Source: Nitrospira sp.
GTDB taxonomy: Bacteria > Nitrospirota > Nitrospiria > Nitrospirales > Nitrospiraceae
Reading direction: 5' to 3'
NCBI GenBank assembly: GCA_031315995.1
Contig: JALDRG010000004.1
Coordinates: 124,001-188,000 of the forward strand
Length of the DNA stretch: 64,000 nucleotides
Part shown: positions 24,472-34,017 of the stretch, piece after piece
How positions within the stretch are numbered: position 1 is the first letter of the stretch
How the letters are laid out: the number at the start of each line of letters is the position of its first letter
The notes under the pieces: generated by a model
The model's database searches: none
Told to the model about the DNA's origin: nothing
Seen by the model: the letters and a program-made list of their open reading frames with translations, nothing else
Program-made: the position numbers and the translations under genes

Positions 24472-25704
24472 TCAGCGATTCCCCGCACCAATCCGTTGCC
24501 CAAACCAGGCACTACCTCCTGCCAATGTAAACATGACTCCGCCGATACCGATGATACTGGCGATGGATCCAAACGATTCCGCCACCCATCCGAACGCACT
24601 CATGCCGAGCATTGATGTCGCGGTCGCCACTGCCGTGTAGACCGCCATCACCCGGCCGACCATCCCCGACGGAGCCACTTCTTGAATGATGCCCCAGGCA
24701 ATGGGAGTCCATGTGCCGAAGCCGATCCCGATACAGGCCACAAGAACAGAAGCCACGCGTAAATCATGCGTCCACGTCAGACCCACCACGGCCACCCCCG
24801 CGAGGACACAGGAGAGAGCAATCACCCAGAGCCGTCGACCAAGGTCCCACGCACTCAACCTGATCAGCCCAAGTGATGAGAGTAGCAACCCCCCACCGAG
24901 CCAGGACCAGAGATACCCAACCTCGACTGGTCCGAGACCGAGCAGATCGCGCCCATATACCGGGAACAGTGTCGTGAAGGCACCGCTGCCAAACGTATAG
25001 ACGGACGCGAGGAGAATCAGGATCAGTATGTTGCGGTGAGTCAGAAAGGCATAGCGTATGCCTTCCAACAGGTTTCGGATAAACGGTTTCCAACCCGCGC
25101 CGTTAATCTGCGCAGCCTCTGTCGCTCGCAGCCTGATCGGTAACAGGCAAGCGGCCGAAGCGAAATAGGTCACGGCGTTCACGCAGAGCACGTCCTGCGA
25201 ACCGGACAAGGCAATCCCGAGTCCGCTCACAGCCGGCCCGATGATGATGCCGAGACTCGTCGTGCTTTGGAGGAGCGCATTCGCCGCCGTAAATTGAGGG
25301 CGAGCGACCATGAACGGAACGGCGGATGACAGCGTGGGCACAAACACAGCCGTAGCGACACCATACAGAAAAGTAAGGAGGTAGAGCGACCCGACGGTGA
25401 AATTCTCCACCGAGACCAGGCAGGGTATCAGCCCTATCAAGACTCCTCTGGCGACATCGCTGGCGATGAGAATCGTTTTTTTAGGGAAACGATCGACGAT
25501 CACGCCGATGAACGGTCCGAACAGAATCGGCGGCAGCGTCTGCAAGAGTCCGATCACGGTCGTCTTGAGCGGCGATCCGGTCACCGCATACACGAACCAG
25601 AGCAACGCCAGTTTGCTGATTCCCTCGGCAACCTGGGACAGCACCTGGCTCCACCATATCAGGCTAAAGTCGCGTGTGAGCAGCCACCGATTGGCCTGTG
25701 CCAT
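24472..25704 (-). CDS. MFS transporter
   Basis: 410 residues with about 12 membrane segments. The N-terminus (LTRDFSLIWWSQVLSQVAEG, then LALLWFVYAVTGSPLKTTVIGLLQTLPPI) and the loop GPFIGVIVDRFPKK match MFS_1/MFS_3 exporters related to EntS and macrolide efflux proteins. The inner-membrane exporter is proton-driven by family knowledge; the substrate is unknown. The ATG at 25704 gives the normal N-terminus; an in-frame ATG at 25773 would add 23 polar residues. It is clearly similar to the next gene (see 25863) and the two are about 160 bp apart on the same strand. Confidence 0.88.
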   Translation of the reverse strand: MAQANRWLLTRDFSLIWWSQVLSQVAEGISKLALLWFVYAVTGSPLKTTVIGLLQTLPPILFGPFIGVIVDRFPKKTILIASDVARGVLIGLIPCLVSVENFTVGSLYLLTFLYGVATAVFVPTLSSAVPFMVARPQFTAANALLQSTTSLGIIIGPAVSGLGIALSGSQDVLCVNAVTYFASAACLLPIRLRATEAAQINGAGWKPFIRNLLEGIRYAFLTHRNILILILLASVYTFGSGAFTTLFPVYGRDLLGLGPVEVGYLWSWLGGGLLLSSLGLIRLSAWDLGRRLWVIALSCVLAGVAVVGLTWTHDLRVASVLVACIGIGFGTWTPIAWGIIQEVAPSGMVGRVMAVYTAVATATSMLGMSAFGWVAESFGSIASIIGIGGVMFTLAGGSAWFGQRIGAGNR

Positions 25705-25862
25705 CCCGCCAGTATAGACGTTTGCAGAAGGAGAGGAATCAGCAGGAATGGGTGGCGCCGAGAAATGTCCCACGCATCGTCCTTCCGATCACTAGGGCGT
25801 GCTTGCAATGCATCATACGCGTTCGTTCAATTCGGGGAGCACGTAAACCCGAAGGGTGAGAA

Positions 25863-27128
25863 TCATCCCGCGTGCGCGACAGGAATGGGGCAAGCCCTAC
25901 GCGCGCATGCCACCGCTACCGCCGCGGTGAGCAACAGCACGAGGCCCAGCCCCACCAGGCTCGCGGCCGGACCGATCGTATCGGCCACCCAACCGAAACC
26001 CGTCATCCCGGCCATCGCCGACGCCATGGAACCCACACTGAACGTCGTGAGCACGCGGCCGATCAAATGCTCCGGCGTCACTTCCTGGAGCAGCGCCCAC
26101 ACAATGGGGTTGAGCACGGCCGTGCTGCCTCCCACGATGATGACTATCCCTGCCGCGACCAAAGGGGTATCCAGCAGGCTCAAACTGCAGACCGCCAGGC
26201 CGCCGATCGTCATGCCGCTGACGACGATGCGCAATCGCCCTTTGATGTCGCTGTGTTTTTTCCATGCCAGCCAGGTCGAGGCCGCCAACATCCCGACGCC
26301 CAGCGCAGACCATAACCAGCCCAATTGAACGGGCCCGACTTGGAGAAACTCCTTGGCATAGACCGGCAAAATAAACACGAATGCGCTCACACCGAGGTTG
26401 TAGAGCGATGAAATAATCACCAACGTGAACACCATGGATTGCTGCCCGAATACGAAATGAAACCCCACCTTGAGCTCCTCCCAGATAGAGGAAGAAGACT
26501 CCGTCGCTCTCACGTGGGGTTTGGTAAACCGGATCGGCAACAGACACAGTGCCGAAATGAGGAACGTGGCGGAGTTGACGAACAACACATTCTCCGCATT
26601 GATGAGCGCGATCATAATGCCGCTGATCGCCGGACCCAGCAACATACCGATGTTGTTGGTGCCTTGTACCAGCGCATTCGCCGACATGAGCTCTGAAGGT
26701 CGAACCAATAATGGAACCGCCGAGACCAACGCGGGGCCGAATACGGTCGACACGACCGATGTCAGAAAAATGAGGCCGTACAGTCCCTCGATCGAGAGAA
26801 GGTCCATGGCGTACAGAGCCGGAATGAGAAAGGTGAGCAGCGCGCGAAGAACATCCACCCACACCATCACCGCCTTTTTTGGCAACCGATCCAAGTACAC
26901 GCCGATCAACGGGCCGAATACGAGCGGGGGGATGGTCTGGAGCAGTCCGACCATGGTCATCTTCATGACTGAACCAGTGAGGTTATAGACAAACCACAGG
27001 AGCGCGACCTTATTGAGTCCTTCGCCGATCTGAGAGGTGGTCTGTCCCCACCACAGCAGCCCAAAGTCTCTTGTGTGGATCAGACGCCAACCACGACTTG
27101 GATTCGAGACTGAATGATCCTCGGCCAT
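25863..27128 (-). CDS. MFS transporter, paralogue of the neighbouring gene
   Basis: 421 residues and about 12 membrane segments. RDFGLLWWGQTTSQIGEGLN, then KVALLWFVYNLTGSVMKMTM and PPLVFGPLIGVYLDRLPKKA correspond closely to the same parts of the downstream gene, so the two arose by tandem duplication or were acquired together. AGGAGG lies 9 bp before the ATG at 27128, which settles the start (an in-frame ATG at 27152 lacks a site). Substrate unknown. The upstream gene is divergent, so this is the first gene of the pair. Confidence 0.88.
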   Translation of the reverse strand: MAEDHSVSNPSRGWRLIHTRDFGLLWWGQTTSQIGEGLNKVALLWFVYNLTGSVMKMTMVGLLQTIPPLVFGPLIGVYLDRLPKKAVMVWVDVLRALLTFLIPALYAMDLLSIEGLYGLIFLTSVVSTVFGPALVSAVPLLVRPSELMSANALVQGTNNIGMLLGPAISGIMIALINAENVLFVNSATFLISALCLLPIRFTKPHVRATESSSSIWEELKVGFHFVFGQQSMVFTLVIISSLYNLGVSAFVFILPVYAKEFLQVGPVQLGWLWSALGVGMLAASTWLAWKKHSDIKGRLRIVVSGMTIGGLAVCSLSLLDTPLVAAGIVIIVGGSTAVLNPIVWALLQEVTPEHLIGRVLTTFSVGSMASAMAGMTGFGWVADTIGPAASLVGLGLVLLLTAAVAVACARRACPIPVAHAG

Positions 27129-27549
27129 GATGCGATTCCTCCTGGACGTCACCGAAGCAGGGCGTCCACGTTTTCGACTCTCGCGTTACTGGCCTATGGT
27201 AACCATTCCAACCATTCGACCAGCCTAGGAAACCCCCTGGAGAAGGATCGACAAATGCCCGGCAGAATCCTGAAATTCGTCCAGTGCGGAGGTGATCTTT
27301 TCCTCAATAGGCCGGCCATTCCCATGGTGCCGCTCTGGTCCACTCCATTCCCTCTGGAATTTCTTCCCTCTCCTCTTGAATTTCTCCCCAACCACGACCG
27401 CCTGATCACTCAGTCGTCATTCGTCAATTACACGAACTATATTTCTTAACTAATTGTTATTGCACACTATTCAATCATCTAAACACTACGGCCATCGGCC
27501 CGGCACAATCTCTGCTTTCTGTCTGGTAGACATTGGGAATTCGTACACC
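27129..27549. other. Divergent intergenic region
   Basis: About 420 bp between the MFS pair and the response-regulator/RND operon. An imperfect tandem duplication (CTCTGGAATTTCTTCCC and CTCTTGAATTTCTCCCC, about 27352-27390) is present. The part 27420-27480 is AT-rich and is a likely place for the RND operon promoter, though no clear hexamers were found. Confidence 0.5.
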
Positions 27550-27978
27550 ATGCCTGCTTCCATTTTGCTCATCGACGACAGTCCCGGCGAATGTGAACTG
27601 TTTCGCCAGGCGCTCACGCAAGCCGGGTACAAGGGCCGGTTGGATATTACAGACAGCGGTCGCGCGGCGATGACATACCTCGAAGATCATGTGCATATCG
27701 ATGAGCCAGCCGTAATCCTGCTCGACCTCAAGCTACAGGGCGAACGCGGCGTGGATGTGCTGAAGCGCCTCAAGCAGGATGCGCAATTTGCGCCGATTCC
27801 GGTGGTGATTCTCACCAGCTCCGACGACGCCTTGGATGTACGCGCTTGCTACCAGGCTGGGGCCAACGGCTATGTAGTGAAACCCGGCCGGTTCGATGAC
27901 CTCGTGAGCCTCTCCTTGCACCTTTGGAAGTTCTGGCTCGAGCATAACTGCACGCGACGAATGACCACCCGATGCTGA
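27550..27978 (+). CDS. Single-domain response regulator (receiver only)
   Basis: 142 residues from the ATG at 27550. A complete receiver domain: acidic pair LLIDDSPGE (D9, D10), phospho-acceptor D59 in VILLDLKLQ, T89 in VVILTSSDD and K111 in GYVVKPGRF. There is no output domain. Related single-domain proteins (for example cyanobacterial Rcp1) act by protein contact. The stop overlaps the start of the RND gene by ATGCTGA, so the two are translated together. No histidine kinase lies nearby. It could control the pump's assembly or be a phosphate sink; neither is shown. Confidence 0.88.
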   Translation: MPASILLIDDSPGECELFRQALTQAGYKGRLDITDSGRAAMTYLEDHVHIDEPAVILLDLKLQGERGVDVLKRLKQDAQFAPIPVVILTSSDDALDVRACYQAGANGYVVKPGRFDDLVSLSLHLWKFWLEHNCTRRMTTRC

Positions 27979-30900
27979 CCCGCGCCGCCCTCAAGAACCC
28001 CTATGCCGTCTTCGCCCTTTGCATGATCGCATTGATCCTGGGAGTGGTGTCCTATCAGAAGATGCGCGTGGATATCTTCCCCGAGATCAAGCTGCCGTCG
28101 ATTCTCGTCACCACCTTCTACCGAGGCCTGAGCCCCAGCGAGATGGAGGGCGCGATCACGCTCAAGATGGAGCAACGGTTCGTCGAAGCGAGTTACGTCG
28201 AGCACATCGAATCCCAATCGTTATCCGGCATGAGCTACATCAAGGTCTTCTTTCAGCCGGACTATGGGATCGACGCCGCGCAATCCGAGTTGACCAGCCT
28301 GGCCTACAGCATCATCCGCCTCTTGCCGCCCGGCGTGTACCCGCCGTCGGTCTTTAAGTTCGGCGTGTCGAGTTTGCCGGTGGGCTACCTCTCCATCTCC
28401 AGCGAATCGCTCGGCGCCAAAGAAATCCGCGACCTGGCCTACTTCACCGTACGCCAGCAGATCGCCACCATCCCCGGCATTTCCTTCGGCCCCCCGCTGG
28501 GCGGCAAGGTTCGGCAGATCACCGTATTCCTCGATCAGCAACGCCTGCTGGCGCGCGGCGTGTCTCCCTCCGAGGTGGTGAATGCGCTCAATTCCCAAAG
28601 CGCCATCATTCCCGCCGGCAATATCAAGATCGGGGATCTCGACTATTACGTCTACAGCAACAGCCTCATCGATGTGATCGACAAGATCAACGACATCCCG
28701 ATCAAAATCGTGAACGGCACGCCGGTGTTGGTCCGCGACATCGGCACCGCCGCCGACAGCGCGGCGATCCAGACGTCGATCGTGCGGGTCAACGGCCGCG
28801 AGGCGACCTACATTCCGATCACCAGACAGGAAGGCGCCAATACGCTGGAAGTCACCGACGGCATTCGCGCCAAACTCTCCAAACTCACGGAAATTCCCGC
28901 GGACACGACCATCAAGTTTATCTACGATCAATCGCTCTATATCCGCCAAGCCATCGCCAACTTGCAGAAAGAGGGCCTCCTCGGCGCGGGATTGGCCGGC
29001 CTCATGATTTTCATTTTCCTGGCCAGCGTGAAAGCGGCGCTCGTGGTCGGGCTGGCCATTCCCCTCTCGCTGACCGCCGCGCTGGTGGCGCTGTATCTCA
29101 CCGGGCAAACCGTGAACCTGATGACGCTCGGCGGCCTGGCCCTCGTCATCGGGACCCTTCTCGACAACAACATCGTCGTACAGGAGAATCTGCATCGGCA
29201 CCTGGAAATGGGCAAAGACGGGCGCTCGGCGGCCGAAGACAGCGCGATGGAGCTGACGCTGCCGATCCTGGTCGCGACGATCTGCATCCTCATCGTCTAC
29301 CTGCCGATCATGTTCTTCACCGGCATCGTCAAGTATCTCTTCGTGCCGTTGGCCATGACGGTGGCCTTCGCCATGTTGGCTGACTACGTCGTATCCATGT
29401 CGGTGACCCCGGTCGTGCTGGCCTGGCTCTATCAAGCTGGGCATGCCAAATCTTCCGAGCCTGAAGCGTCGGCCGACGAGGGATGGTTTCGATATGTGCT
29501 GACGGTCTACGAGCCGCTCCTGAAAGCCGGCGTGCGGTTCAAACCGCTCGTGATCGGCATGGCCGCGCTCTTCCTGATCGCCACCGGCGTCTTTCTGCTT
29601 CCCCATCTTCACACCGAGTTTTTCCCCAAAGTCGACGCGGGCAATTTCACCATGCTCGTCGTGGCGCCTGAAGGATCACGGATCGAAAAGACGACGGCCA
29701 TCGTGGGGCAGATCGAGCAACTGGTGCACGACACGATCCCGAAGGCCGACCTGGAGGAAGTGATCTCGAACAGCGGCCTCTATTTCGGCGATGCGGCTCG
29801 CTTCGCCCCGAACACCGGCAACCACACGGCGTTCGTGCTTGTGAATCTGGTAACCGGTCACGCGGGACGCACGGAAGATTACATTGCGGACCTCCGCAAG
29901 AAATTCAAGGCTTCGCTGCCGGGGGTTGAGATTGCCTTTCAAACGGGCGGCATCATCAGCGACGTATTGAACTTCGGACTCAAAGCCCCGATCGACATCC
30001 AGGTCAAGGGCCCGAACCTCGACGTCATCAGGCCGGTCGCGGAGCAGATTCAGCAACGGGTCGCGCAGGTCCCCAATACGGTCGATGTGCGGATCAAACA
30101 GGGCAAGAGTTATCCCGAGCTGCATATCGATGTGGACCGGACCAAAGCCGCCTACTACGGCATCAATCAGAACCGGGTGGTCGTGGACGTGATCACCGGC
30201 ATCAGCTCGAACTTGGCCCTCTCCCCCAATTACTGGCTGGATCCCAAAACCGCCAATGGGTACTTCTTGTTGGCGCAGTACCCGGAGCAATCACTCACCA
30301 CGACCGAGGACCTGCTGAACATCCCGATCATCGGCGCCCGCACGCCGCTGCTGCCGACCTCCAGTCTCACGGGAGGAGGCATGCAAGGCTCCACGCTCGC
30401 GCTGCAGAATACGCCCTTTGCCGGACGGCAGATGGACATGACCAGCGGATACTATGCCGCAGGAGACGACCGGCGCGGACCGCCGGTCATGCTGCGCGAT
30501 GTGGCGTCACTGAAGTTCAAGACCGGCCCGGATTCGGTAGACCATTATGACTTGGCGCGATTGATCAACGTGCTGGTGACGCCGGTCGGGAACGATCTCG
30601 GCCGCGTGGCGAAAGACATCGAGCATGCGCTGGCCGGCATCACGCTGCCGAAAGACGTGACGGTGCAGCTGCGCGGCGAGGTGGCCAACATGCGCGGCGC
30701 CATCCAGAACTTCGCGCTGGCCCTGCCTCTAGCCGTCGTGCTGATTTACCTGGTGATGGTGGCGTTGTTCCGCTCGTTCGTCGATCCCCTCATCATCCTC
30801 GTAGCGGTCCCGCTCGGATGGATCGGTACGGTGGTGACCCTCCATCTCACGAACACCTCGGTCAATGTGGAGTCGATGATCGGCACGCTCATGATGATGG

Positions 30901-31241
30901 GCATCGTGGTGTCGAACAGCATTCTGCTCGTCGATTTCGCCAATCGAATGGTGCGCCACGGATCGACCGCCGAACATGCGGTGCTGGAGGCTGGACGGCG
31001 ACGCATCCGGCCGATCCTCATGACGGCCCTGGCGACGATCTTAGGCCTGTTGCCCCTCGCCCTCGGCTTCGGCGAAGGTAACGAAACCATGGTGCCCTTG
31101 GCCCGCGCGGTGGTGGGCGGGTTGGCGGTCAGCACGATCATGACCCTCTTGGTCGTCCCCATCATGCACTCGCTGGTCCTGACTCGACGGGAACGTCCGT
31201 CGGTGTCATCGACACCGAGCGCGACCTTGGAGGAAATTTAA
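27972..31241 (+). CDS. RND-family efflux transporter (AcrB-like)
   Basis: 1089 residues, normal for this family. Twelve membrane segments and two large periplasmic loops are inferred. The N-terminus LALKNPYAVFALCMIALILG-type helix and MRVDIFPEIKLPSI are typical. In membrane helix 4 the motif reads GTLLDNNIVVQENL: the first Asp (D398) is kept and the second is Asn. In helix 10 GIVVSNSILLVDF has Ser (S981) where AcrB has Lys940. These changes are shared with some other RND subfamilies. Proton-driven efflux across both membranes with the next two gene products is the likely role; substrate unknown. Confidence 0.93.
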   Translation: MLTRAALKNPYAVFALCMIALILGVVSYQKMRVDIFPEIKLPSILVTTFYRGLSPSEMEGAITLKMEQRFVEASYVEHIESQSLSGMSYIKVFFQPDYGIDAAQSELTSLAYSIIRLLPPGVYPPSVFKFGVSSLPVGYLSISSESLGAKEIRDLAYFTVRQQIATIPGISFGPPLGGKVRQITVFLDQQRLLARGVSPSEVVNALNSQSAIIPAGNIKIGDLDYYVYSNSLIDVIDKINDIPIKIVNGTPVLVRDIGTAADSAAIQTSIVRVNGREATYIPITRQEGANTLEVTDGIRAKLSKLTEIPADTTIKFIYDQSLYIRQAIANLQKEGLLGAGLAGLMIFIFLASVKAALVVGLAIPLSLTAALVALYLTGQTVNLMTLGGLALVIGTLLDNNIVVQENLHRHLEMGKDGRSAAEDSAMELTLPILVATICILIVYLPIMFFTGIVKYLFVPLAMTVAFAMLADYVVSMSVTPVVLAWLYQAGHAKSSEPEASADEGWFRYVLTVYEPLLKAGVRFKPLVIGMAALFLIATGVFLLPHLHTEFFPKVDAGNFTMLVVAPEGSRIEKTTAIVGQIEQLVHDTIPKADLEEVISNSGLYFGDAARFAPNTGNHTAFVLVNLVTGHAGRTEDYIADLRKKFKASLPGVEIAFQTGGIISDVLNFGLKAPIDIQVKGPNLDVIRPVAEQIQQRVAQVPNTVDVRIKQGKSYPELHIDVDRTKAAYYGINQNRVVVDVITGISSNLALSPNYWLDPKTANGYFLLAQYPEQSLTTTEDLLNIPIIGARTPLLPTSSLTGGGMQGSTLALQNTPFAGRQMDMTSGYYAAGDDRRGPPVMLRDVASLKFKTGPDSVDHYDLARLINVLVTPVGNDLGRVAKDIEHALAGITLPKDVTVQLRGEVANMRGAIQNFALALPLAVVLIYLVMVALFRSFVDPLIILVAVPLGWIGTVVTLHLTNTSVNVESMIGTLMMMGIVVSNSILLVDFANRMVRHGSTAEHAVLEAGRRRIRPILMTALATILGLLPLALGFGEGNETMVPLARAVVGGLAVSTIMTLLVVPIMHSLVLTRRERPSVSSTPSATLEEI

Positions 31242-32533
31242 TGACCGAACAGATAGTACCGCCCCCTCTCGTAAATCGTCCCAACCGCTGGCCGGTCTGG
31301 ATTGGGATGCCCGCGCTCTTGCTTCTGGCGATCGGCGGATACCTGTATTGGCACGAGGCCGACCAGGCCGCCGCACCGGCACCGGCAGGAACATCCTCGA
31401 CCCCACAATCGGAATCGGCCGCTCCTGCAGCGGACATGGATGCGGCGCCGGTCGATGTCCAGGTCACCAAGCCGACCCGGCGCGACCTGATCTATACGAT
31501 CAAACTGCCGGCCAATGTGTCGCCGTTTTACCAAACCACGCTCTACGCCAAAGTCGCCGGCTACCTGAAATGGATCGGGCCGGACAAGGGCGATCTGGTC
31601 AAGAAGAACGATGTGGTTGCCGTGATCGACGCGCCGGAAGTGGAGGAGCAGTACCAGCAGGCCGTGTCGGATTACAAAATCAAAAGATTGACCTACGAAC
31701 GGCTCGCCAAGGTGTGGAAGGAATCGCCGGACGTGATCGCCAAGCAGGACGTGGATGTGGCCGAAGCGGCCTATGAAGGGGCTAAACACCTCATGGAACA
31801 ACGCGTCGCCATGCGGGACTATACCAAGGTCCGCGCGCCGTACGATGGTATCGTGACCGCACGGTTTGCCGATCCCGGTTCGCTGATTCAGATCGCCACC
31901 TCCTCCGCGACCAGCGCGATTCCCCTCTTTACGATCATGAACCTCGATACGGTCCGCGTTTACACGAACGTCCCGCAGGACGACAGCCCCTGGATTGTCC
32001 CCGGCAAGACCCCGGCAACCGTGAAAGTGACCGAATTACCTACGCGGACATTTACCGGTACGGTAACCCGCTCCACCCTGGCGCTCGATCCCGCGACCCG
32101 AAGCCTCCTGGTTGAAATCGATTTGCCCAACGCAGACCATGCGCTCCGACCCGGCACATTTGCGGAGGTGACGCTCGGCTTGCGCGAGATTCCCCAGGCT
32201 CTCGTCGTGCCGCCGCAGGCGGTGAGCAGCACCCCGAAGGGGAAATTTCTCTTCATCCTCAAGGACGGCAAAGCCACCTCGATCCCGGTACAGACCGGTA
32301 TCAGCGACGGCCGCTGGATGGAAATTACCTCCGGCTTGCAGGGCGACGAAGAGGTGGTCGCCGTCGGCAAACGCCGACTGCTCGACGGCATGCCGGTTCA
32401 AGCCTCGCCGTTTCATTTGCCCGACGCCAAACTCTCCCAACAGAAATTCGAACGACGGATTCCCGGTGGCACTCCTCCGCCGTCGACGTCCGCCTCGAAC
32501 GGGAGCTCGCAGAAACAGGGAGATCACCCATGA
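31241..32533 (+). CDS. RND periplasmic adaptor (membrane fusion protein)
   Basis: 430 residues. One N-terminal membrane anchor (WPVWIGMPALLLLAIGGYLYW) rather than a lipobox, then a Pro/Ala-rich linker. The biotinyl-lipoyl half-motifs (GYLKWIGPDKGDLVKKNDVV and later VRAPYDGIVTARFADPGSLI) flank a short coiled-coil hairpin, and a beta-barrel and membrane-proximal domain follow (VVPPQAVSSTPKGKFLFIL). It joins the RND pump to the TolC-type channel. Its ATG overlaps the RND stop (TAATG, with GGAGGAAAT before it) and its stop overlaps the next start (ATGA), so the operon is tightly coupled. Confidence 0.93.
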   Translation: MTEQIVPPPLVNRPNRWPVWIGMPALLLLAIGGYLYWHEADQAAAPAPAGTSSTPQSESAAPAADMDAAPVDVQVTKPTRRDLIYTIKLPANVSPFYQTTLYAKVAGYLKWIGPDKGDLVKKNDVVAVIDAPEVEEQYQQAVSDYKIKRLTYERLAKVWKESPDVIAKQDVDVAEAAYEGAKHLMEQRVAMRDYTKVRAPYDGIVTARFADPGSLIQIATSSATSAIPLFTIMNLDTVRVYTNVPQDDSPWIVPGKTPATVKVTELPTRTFTGTVTRSTLALDPATRSLLVEIDLPNADHALRPGTFAEVTLGLREIPQALVVPPQAVSSTPKGKFLFILKDGKATSIPVQTGISDGRWMEITSGLQGDEEVVAVGKRRLLDGMPVQASPFHLPDAKLSQQKFERRIPGGTPPPSTSASNGSSQKQGDHP

Positions 32534-33963
32534 GACGCTTCTTGTCCCGCACGACGACCATGCTGCTGCCGGCCCTGGCACTAATCACGCTGTTGGCCCC
32601 CGCCGCGCGCGCGGCCGACACAGACCAGTCCATGACGCTCCCCCATGGCAGTTTTCTCGGCGTACAGCGCGCCGTCGATATTGCCGTAAAAAACCACCCC
32701 CTGCTGCTCGAAGGCGCGGCAAACTTAAAAGCATCGGAAGCGCGCACCGAACAGGCCCGCTCACTATACTATCCCCAGGTCTATGCCAACGCCAACACCG
32801 TAGCCGGCGCCGGGGTCAGCAACCCACGATTCCTGGTCGGCGGCGGACTGCTCCGAGAAAATCAAACCACCTTCACCGGCGGCGTGATCGCCAACCAGCG
32901 CATCTACGATTTCGGATATACGAGCAATCTAGTGGAATCGAACAAACTCGCTGAACGCGCGCAGGGCCAGGATGTCAGCGCCCGACGCGCGCTCGTGTTG
33001 CTGTATGTGCAACGCGCATATCTGAACAGTCTGAAGCGACGGCGGCTGGTCCAAATCGCCGAAGAAACCGTTCGGGAGCGCGGGATCATCGCCGGCCAGA
33101 TTGAAACCCTCTATCGCCAACAACTGAAATCCAAACTCGACTTCGACTTGGCCCATGTGGAGCTGGTCAATGCGCAATCACTCCTATTGCGGACCCGCAA
33201 CGATCTGAAATCCAGCTTTGCCGACTTGAACCGGACCATGGGCATCGTCGGGACGGACGACTATGTCCTTGAAGATATCTCTGTGGATGTGCGTCCTCAG
33301 AAGACCCTGGAGAGCCTGATCAACGAAAGCCTGTCGCACCCCGAAGTCAAGCGCGCGAAAGAACAGACTGCGTCGGCCGAGGCCCGACTGACCGCGACCA
33401 AGCGCCAGTACCTGCCGACGGTGTCGGCGATTGCCAGCGGCGGGACCTTCGACCCGTTCGATGCCCGTCAGAATCAACAGACCGGCGGCTGGTGGATGGC
33501 CGGCGCCATGGTCTCCATGCCGCTGTTCACCGGATTTCTGATCGAGAATCAAGTCGTCGAAGCCAATGCCAACCGTCAAGCGGCGTCCGCCGCCACCAGC
33601 AACATCGAACAGGCGTTGACGCAACAGGTCACCAACGCCTATCTCGACACCCTCACCCTCGCGCAACAGATCAGCTTGTCTGAAGAACAGGTGAAGACGG
33701 CACAGGAAGCCTTGCAGCTCTCAAAACAGCGCTACAAACTCGGGTTGGGCACGGTGGTGGAGGTGACGCAATCGGAGGTGGCGGTCACGGCCGCACAAAC
33801 CAGACTCGCAGAAACCAGATTCGACTACAAAATCGCGGAAGTCACACTGGCCTATACCTCTCAGGGAGACGACACCGGACGCGTTCTGCTCGTGAGCCGC
33901 GCGACAGCCTCTCCGCCTGACGCAGCGATCAGGCTGGATGGTCCCCGCACACCAGCCAACTAG
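32530..33963 (+). CDS. TolC-family outer membrane channel
   Basis: 477 residues. A signal peptide (LALITLLAPAARA) is followed by two repeated alpha-helical and beta-strand units of the OEP family: SLYYPQVYANANTVAGAG, then YDFGYTSNLVESNKLAERAQ in the first half, and QYLPTVSAIASGGTF and QVKTAQEALQLSKQRYKLG in the second. TolC proteins form a trimeric tunnel through the outer membrane. Last gene of the response regulator-RND-adaptor-channel operon. It converges with the lipoprotein gene at 34018. Confidence 0.93.
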   Translation: MRRFLSRTTTMLLPALALITLLAPAARAADTDQSMTLPHGSFLGVQRAVDIAVKNHPLLLEGAANLKASEARTEQARSLYYPQVYANANTVAGAGVSNPRFLVGGGLLRENQTTFTGGVIANQRIYDFGYTSNLVESNKLAERAQGQDVSARRALVLLYVQRAYLNSLKRRRLVQIAEETVRERGIIAGQIETLYRQQLKSKLDFDLAHVELVNAQSLLLRTRNDLKSSFADLNRTMGIVGTDDYVLEDISVDVRPQKTLESLINESLSHPEVKRAKEQTASAEARLTATKRQYLPTVSAIASGGTFDPFDARQNQQTGGWWMAGAMVSMPLFTGFLIENQVVEANANRQAASAATSNIEQALTQQVTNAYLDTLTLAQQISLSEEQVKTAQEALQLSKQRYKLGLGTVVEVTQSEVAVTAAQTRLAETRFDYKIAEVTLAYTSQGDDTGRVLLVSRATASPPDAAIRLDGPRTPAN

Positions 33964-34017
33964 ACAGTCCGTGCGAGGCAGCCCTAGGTTGTCGGCCGAC
34001 GAGCCCGACGACGGCAC

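Noticed and set aside
33964..34017. GC-rich hairpin between the TolC and lipoprotein genes
   Set aside because: The stem is imperfect and has no T tract; too weak for a terminator.
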